This document shows, piece by piece, positions 59,285 to 64,000 of a stretch of DNA of 64,000 nt (within the stretch, counting starts at the first letter, position 1; each line of letters begins with the position of its first letter). The translations under genes were made by a program, and so were the position numbers. Location: contig CAZAUF010000001.1 in NCBI GenBank assembly GCA_964488555.1, positions 171,288 through 235,287 on the forward strand. The letters run 5' to 3'. The notes under the pieces were generated by a model that saw nothing but the letters and a program-made list of their open reading frames with translations, was not told where the DNA came from and made no database searches. The DNA is from UBA2112 sp964488555. Its GTDB lineage: Bacteria; Patescibacteriota; Saccharimonadia; Saccharimonadales; Saccharimonadaceae.

Positions 59285-59941
59285 ATGTTGCACCATATCC
59301 AAAGGAATGTCATCGATGTCCTGGCTACGACCGATCCGGCACGCTACGCTGACCTGAAGCCAGCCGGTATGGACGGCAATCAGTTCACCTACCACCTGAA
59401 GCAACTCCTGGCCGACAAGCTGGTCGCCAAGAATGACGATGGTACTTATTCGCTGACACAGAAAGGGAGCGCCTACCTGGTTACCCGTTATGAAAATCCT
59501 GACGAAATGGCGCACACGATTTTTCTTGTCATTATCAGGCACGGCAGCAAGATGCTTCTTCGCAGGCGCCTGGTTCAACCGTCCCTTGGTTACGCGGGAT
59601 TCGTACATGGCGAACCTGTCGCGGGCACTCCCCTGGAAGTGTCCGTGCGCGAACGCGTCCGCCTCAAGACCGGCCTGGAACTCGACGATATCACCGTCCA
59701 CTGCAGCGGATTGATCCGCATCGCAGACGCCGGCACTATGAAAAGTTTCTCGCATGCGATAATCGTCAGCGCCGACACGAAGAGCGAAGAGCTAGGGGTG
59801 ATGCGGGATGAAACAGGCGAGAACTTTTGGATCGATACGAATGATTTGAGCGCAGTCGAAAAACTGCTGCCTTCTTGTTCTGAAATACTGAGCGCAGCCA
59901 ACAATGGAACGAAGTGGTTCGATCTGAGCTACAAGTTATGA
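59285..59941 (+). CDS. Winged-helix plus Nudix-like protein
   Basis: 218 aa from the ATG 7 nt after TATAAT (predicted leaderless); the frame's long N-terminal extension to 58781 lies antisense to other genes and is rejected. Residues 1-72 form a winged helix (GNQFTYHLKQLLADKLVAKN, then DDGTYSLTQKGSAYLV). Residues 75-215 have a Nudix fold, but the Nudix box reads VRERVRLKTGLEL where R-E-x-x-E-E-x-G is expected, so the metal-binding glutamates are missing. It may be a ligand-sensing regulator instead of a hydrolase (inference). Confidence 0.85.
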   Translation: MLHHIQRNVIDVLATTDPARYADLKPAGMDGNQFTYHLKQLLADKLVAKNDDGTYSLTQKGSAYLVTRYENPDEMAHTIFLVIIRHGSKMLLRRRLVQPSLGYAGFVHGEPVAGTPLEVSVRERVRLKTGLELDDITVHCSGLIRIADAGTMKSFSHAIIVSADTKSEELGVMRDETGENFWIDTNDLSAVEKLLPSCSEILSAANNGTKWFDLSYKL

Positions 59942-62900
59942 TTATTTAACGACGACGGCGTCTTCGCCGAGTATTTTGACGAGCTCACCGACCAATTGAT
60001 CGGTGCAATCAACATTGAACGGCAGTTTGATCGCGGACTTTTTATCCTCTCCGAGCACAAGCACCACGCTGTCAGCACCTGGATACAGGCTACAGGATCG
60101 CTTGAGTTCCTTGAGTGACTCCTGATCTTCTGAGTCTTTTACATGTACATAAAGCATTTTTGGTTTCGGCACTTCTACTGCTATCGGTTGCACGACGCTC
60201 GCTGGTCGAGAAGCGGATGCCGCAGGGTTGCCCGTGCCACCGTGGTATGCCCCCGGACCGCGCCGTCGGGTCGTCCTGACACCTCCGGGTTTTGGTACGA
60301 GCGGCCCTCCGCCCGTAGGTTGATAATCTCGTAACTCCTGATCCGTGACGATGGAAATCATATCTGCCATGACCTTTACATCGCTACTCATATTGCCATC
60401 GCGATCGCGCGCGTTCACGCTTCCTTCGATTTTGACTGCGACGTCTTGACGCAATTTGTCTCCTATTTGCTGGTACACACTCGGAAACACGATGATCTCG
60501 CTCCCGCCTGTTTTGTCTTCTATGCCGACAAACGCCATCTTGCTGCCGTTTTTCGTCACGATCGTACGAATCGTCTCTATCAGACCACCGACGGTTACTT
60601 TATTGCCGTCGTGTTCCGGCTTGAGCGTGCCAAGCGGTACGGTTTGCTCGGCAAAGTACTCGGCATACTGGTCGAGTGGATGCGCACTGATATAAAGCCC
60701 CATCAGCTCTCGTTCCCACATTAGTCGCTCCTTTTCGGTGTGGCGAGCCGGTGCCGACTGCAGACGGATAGTCGGCTGAATCGTGCTGGCGGACTCACCG
60801 AGCAAACCAAACAGGTCTGTCTGTCCGCTCGCTGCTTCTTTTTGTAATTTGCTCGCAAATGCCTGTATAGACTCCAAATTAAACAGCAGGTCCGAACGAT
60901 CGGCCATCTGATCGAATCCACCGGTTTTGATGAGCGACTCCCACGCCTTTTTGTTGAACTTCGTCACGCTGACACGCTTTGCAAAATCTTCTATGCTTTC
61001 AAACTTACCGTCCTCGCGCGCACGCAACACCTCTTCGACCGCACCGACGCCGACACCTTTGATGGCGGCCATACCGAAACGAATTTCGTTTTTACCTGGT
61101 ACTACGGCAAACTCTACGAATGATTCGTTGACATCTGGCGGCAGCACTTTGATACCCATGCGCTGTGATTCCGCGATCTCAATTGCCAATCGATCAATAT
61201 CGTCCTCGTCGCTGGTCATCAACGCCGCCATGAACGCGTCGGGATAGTGCGCTTTCAGGTATGCTGTCCAGTACGCGATCAGGCCGTAACACGCAGCGTG
61301 TGATTTGTTGAAACAGTAATTCGCAAACTCTTCCAGCTGCGCCCAGAATGTCTCGGCGATTTCCTGGCTCGCGCCGCCATGCTTCATGGCTCCCTCGATA
61401 AAATCAACTTTTACCTTACGCATCACGTCGATCTTCTTCTTGCCCACCGCCTTTCGAAGTGTGTCTGCCTGGCCACCAGTAAATCCGCACCATTCCTTGG
61501 AAATCTGCATGAACTGCTCCTGATAAACCAAGATGCCATATGTATTTTTGAGTGAATTTTCCATGCCCGGGTGCAGATAAGTGATTTGCTCCTGACCGTG
61601 CTTTCGCTTGATGAAACTGTCGATAAACTGCATAGGACCAGGTCGGTACAATGCCACCATGGCGATGATGTCGTCAAACACCGTCGGCTTCAGTTCACGC
61701 AGATAACGCTTCATGCCCGCAGACTCAAGCTGAAACACACCGGTCGTATCGCCACGCTGAAACAGCTCGTACGTCTTCTCATCATCAAGCGGTAGCGTCG
61801 AAAGGTCTATCTCTTGGCCATATGCTCTGCGAACGATACGCAGCGCGTTGTTGATAATCGTCAGGTTGGAAAGTCCCAGAAAGTCCATCTTGAGCAGACC
61901 AAGTTCTTCGACTGGACCCATGGGATATTGCGTTGATACCACGCCCTTTTGCGCCATTTCGAGCGGTACGAATTTCACCAAATCATCCGGTGCGATCACC
62001 ACGCCTGCAGCATGCACACCATGCGAACGAATCGTACCCTCCAGTCGAATAGCATAATCAATCACTTCCTTGGATGTCGGATTGCTTTCGTACTCCGCCT
62101 TTAGATCGGGGTCGTCCACGATCGACTGACTCAGCGGTATATGACGTCCCTGCACCGGTGCGGGGATCATTTTGCTCAGACGGTCGGCTTCTGCGTATGG
62201 CACCTGCAGCACACGCGCCACGTCTCGTACTGCCGCGCGGGCCGCCATTTTGCCAAACGTCACGATGTTGGCTACGCGGCTATCTCCATACTTGTCTGCA
62301 CAGTACTTAATTACCTCATCGCGCCGCGTATCCTGAATGTCAATGTCGATATCCGGCATGCTGATGCGGTCAGGGTTCAGGAAACGCTCAAACAGCAGGT
62401 CATATTTGAGCGGGTCCAAATCGGTAATGTTGAGCGCGTATGCAATGATAGATCCTGCCGCCGATCCACGCCCAGGACCAAAGATGATACCCTGGTCCTT
62501 TCCCCAGTTTATAAAGTCCTGCACAATCAGGAAGTAGCCATTGTAGCCCATATTGTCAAGCACGGCGAACTCCATATCCAGTCGCTCTCGCTGCTCATCA
62601 GTAAGCAACTTACGGATAGCCTCGTTTTTCATTGCCTTCGCTTCTTCGAGAGTCTTGCCCGCATAGCGAAAAGCCATACCTCTATAAACTAGCTTGTCCA
62701 GATATTCTTTTTCCGACTCGCCATTTGGAGTTGGGAAATTTGGAATCAAAATTTTGCCAAGTTCAATCGTGACATTACATCTGTCTGCAATGGCCTTCGT
62801 GTTTCTAACCGCATCTGGATTGGTTTTGCCCCATCGACTTATAATATCCGCCGGTTCCATGACGTGCAGCTCAAAATCTTTCAGGCTCATTCTATTTGTA

Positions 62901-63658
62901 TCGGACAAGTAGGCACCCGTACCCACGCAGAGTAATATTTCATGAGCATCCTGGTCATCGTGTGATAGATAGTGTCCATCTCCAGTCACCACACAGGGTA
63001 TATCCAACTCTTTCGATAGTTTCTCTACATAGCCGTTTATCTTTACTTGTACATCCCAAGCGGTTTTGCTGTCTGGGTGCCCATGATCCTGAAGCTCCAG
63101 ATAGTATCGATCGCCAAATACAGATTTGTACCATTCTGCGATCTTTTTTGCCTCTTCGTAATTATCAACTCTTAGATTCTCCCCCAGCTCGCTTGACGCA
63201 CATCCAGACAGAATGATTAACCCTTCATTGTATTTTTCCAGTAGCTCATGGTCTATGCGCGGTTTGTAATAAAAACCATCAAGGTTGGCTATTGTACTCA
63301 ACTTCATCAAGTTTTCGTAGCCTTGATTGTTCATTGCCAGAATAATGAGGTGATATCTCGCCTTGTCTTTTTGCGGATCCCTATCTTTGTGAGACCTAGC
63401 GGCTACATACGCCTCCATCCCTATGATAGGTTTCACATCGTTTTCAGTCGCAGCCTTGTAAAATTCTATAACCCCGCTCAGTGTTCCGTGGTCAGTTATA
63501 GCCACCGCTTCCATGCCGTGGTCTTTAACTTTGTTCACCAAATCAGGAATCTTACTCAAGCCATCAAGAAGAGAGTGATGAGAGTGATTGTGCAAATGCA
63601 CATAATCACTTACATCCAAGGCCGCCCCTTTTTTAGTATCTGTTTTTGTCTCCCCCAT
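59942..63658 (-). CDS. dnaE: DNA polymerase III alpha subunit
   Basis: Replicative polymerase, 1238 aa. PHP domain at the N-terminus (VHLHNHSHHSLLDGL with H-L-H-N-H, then TDHGTLSGVIEFYK). The polymerase palm has GPGRGSAAGSIIAYAL and the catalytic aspartates in MPDIDIDIQD. Finger domain and tandem HhH (FGMAAIKGVGVGAVEEVLRA) follow, then an OB fold (VTVGGLIETIRTIVTKNG). The C-terminal tail-like domain is present. TATAAT lies 11 nt upstream of the ATG. Its stop abuts the stop of the convergent Nudix gene with no base between. Confidence 0.97.
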   Translation of the reverse strand: MGETKTDTKKGAALDVSDYVHLHNHSHHSLLDGLSKIPDLVNKVKDHGMEAVAITDHGTLSGVIEFYKAATENDVKPIIGMEAYVAARSHKDRDPQKDKARYHLIILAMNNQGYENLMKLSTIANLDGFYYKPRIDHELLEKYNEGLIILSGCASSELGENLRVDNYEEAKKIAEWYKSVFGDRYYLELQDHGHPDSKTAWDVQVKINGYVEKLSKELDIPCVVTGDGHYLSHDDQDAHEILLCVGTGAYLSDTNRMSLKDFELHVMEPADIISRWGKTNPDAVRNTKAIADRCNVTIELGKILIPNFPTPNGESEKEYLDKLVYRGMAFRYAGKTLEEAKAMKNEAIRKLLTDEQRERLDMEFAVLDNMGYNGYFLIVQDFINWGKDQGIIFGPGRGSAAGSIIAYALNITDLDPLKYDLLFERFLNPDRISMPDIDIDIQDTRRDEVIKYCADKYGDSRVANIVTFGKMAARAAVRDVARVLQVPYAEADRLSKMIPAPVQGRHIPLSQSIVDDPDLKAEYESNPTSKEVIDYAIRLEGTIRSHGVHAAGVVIAPDDLVKFVPLEMAQKGVVSTQYPMGPVEELGLLKMDFLGLSNLTIINNALRIVRRAYGQEIDLSTLPLDDEKTYELFQRGDTTGVFQLESAGMKRYLRELKPTVFDDIIAMVALYRPGPMQFIDSFIKRKHGQEQITYLHPGMENSLKNTYGILVYQEQFMQISKEWCGFTGGQADTLRKAVGKKKIDVMRKVKVDFIEGAMKHGGASQEIAETFWAQLEEFANYCFNKSHAACYGLIAYWTAYLKAHYPDAFMAALMTSDEDDIDRLAIEIAESQRMGIKVLPPDVNESFVEFAVVPGKNEIRFGMAAIKGVGVGAVEEVLRAREDGKFESIEDFAKRVSVTKFNKKAWESLIKTGGFDQMADRSDLLFNLESIQAFASKLQKEAASGQTDLFGLLGESASTIQPTIRLQSAPARHTEKERLMWERELMGLYISAHPLDQYAEYFAEQTVPLGTLKPEHDGNKVTVGGLIETIRTIVTKNGSKMAFVGIEDKTGGSEIIVFPSVYQQIGDKLRQDVAVKIEGSVNARDRDGNMSSDVKVMADMISIVTDQELRDYQPTGGGPLVPKPGGVRTTRRRGPGAYHGGTGNPAASASRPASVVQPIAVEVPKPKMLYVHVKDSEDQESLKELKRSCSLYPGADSVVLVLGEDKKSAIKLPFNVDCTDQLVGELVKILGEDAVVVK

Positions 63659-63675
63659 AGGTACACATCATTATA

Positions 63676-64000
63676 GCAGTTCAGCTAAGCGTTTTAAATG
63701 AGCGTGTGGCAATACATTTCCACGTCTTTCAATATGTATTTTGTACAAAAACAGCCCTCTGGATTGAAAGGATAATTAGTATTGTTATCGGTTTTGAGTT
63801 CTAGAATCAAGTGTTAGAATTTTAAAACTACTCCCTAGGGCTTCATAGAGAGCGCTTTAAATCGGACACAAGTGACGAAAGTACCGTTTGATCGGTCATG
63901 AATGAGAATGCAAGCGCTATCTCTTCGCCTGCATGATAGGACAATCTGATTCCAGGGTTTATTCGTGGATTTGTTAATTATATTGCATAAGAACTATTCT
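63676..64000. other. Intergenic region upstream of dnaE
   Basis: No complete gene is visible to the right edge. The dnaE -10 (TATAAT) with TTAAAA 16 nt further upstream lies at the left. A minus-strand frame of about 45 codons ending at 63843 reads coherently (NPGIRLSYHAGEEIALAFSF ...) but has no good start and is stopped upstream, so it may be a gene remnant. The rest is AT-rich. Confidence 0.5.

Noticed and set aside
1..64000. CRISPR array, rRNA genes, IS elements or integrase
   Set aside because: No regularly spaced direct repeats of CRISPR type, no rRNA-like stretches and no transposase or recombinase frames were seen; the tRNA-Leu repeats have different architecture.

Overview
The window looks like a chromosomal segment of a Patescibacteria/CPR genome, most likely a Saccharibacteria (TM7)-type epibiont. 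The evidence is compact gene packing, the standard genetic code (TGA is used as a stop and TGG for Trp), many start codons placed 6-7 nt after a -10 box (apparently leaderless mRNAs), a str operon reduced to rpsL-rpsG, CIRCE-controlled clpP and clpC, a pilus-type ATPase, a single class A penicillin-binding protein and an LPXTG surface protein. No rRNA or marker gene is present that would settle the taxonomy, so this is inference.

Layout. 1-12 kb: a partial unknown gene, rpsL-rpsG, a membrane-anchored protein, a 56-aa ORF between two terminators, rpoB-rpoC, and two small membrane or exported proteins. 12-18.5 kb: clpP (CIRCE), tig, two small secreted Cys proteins, hisS, an LPXTG surface protein and a SpoU methyltransferase. 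18.5-22.7 kb: a membrane protein, an FAD oxidase, and two tRNA-Leu genes (CAG, UAG) embedded in unusual tRNA-derived direct and inverted repeats, one of which runs into a 100-N assembly gap. 22.7-38 kb: GNAT, rsmD, recG, a HAD phosphatase, tyrS, a class A PBP, a PIN-TRAM protein, radA, a HELLH membrane protein and clpC (CIRCE). 38-41.7 kb: a three-gene phage-tail-fibre-like cassette with its own promoter. 41.7-52.7 kb: nusA, a HIT protein, a J-domain protein, two CNNM/CorC-type transporters, a secreted HNH nuclease, an M1 aminopeptidase, a membrane protein and an RNase HII-YraN fusion. 52.7-64 kb: small membrane/exported proteins, a candidate structured ncRNA, rplS, a pilB/gspE-like ATPase, a second SpoU methyltransferase, two unknown proteins, an HTH-Nudix protein and dnaE.

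How the genes work together. Most genes serve information processing (RNA polymerase, NusA, S7, S12, L19, trigger factor, HisRS, TyrRS, RadA, RecG, RNase HII, DnaE) and HrcA/CIRCE-type proteolysis (ClpP with ClpC). A second theme is the cell surface: PBP, LPXTG protein, fibre cassette, secreted nuclease, pilus-type ATPase and many single-pass proteins, as expected for a cell living on another bacterium.

The least expected signals are: (1) repeats around both tRNA-Leu genes, where upstream elements copy the cognate tRNA 5' end and carry a covarying 8-bp stem, and downstream elements carry inverted and direct copies of the tRNA 3' end; (2) an RNA polymerase beta' subunit with all eight zinc-ligand cysteines replaced, together with a PilB-like ATPase lacking its tetracysteine motif, while RadA keeps its zinc finger; (3) a dispersed family of hairpin repeats whose stems covary, one candidate copy of which encodes part of the linker of the RNase HII-YraN fusion; (4) a candidate ncRNA at about 53.8 kb; (5) the fibre cassette.
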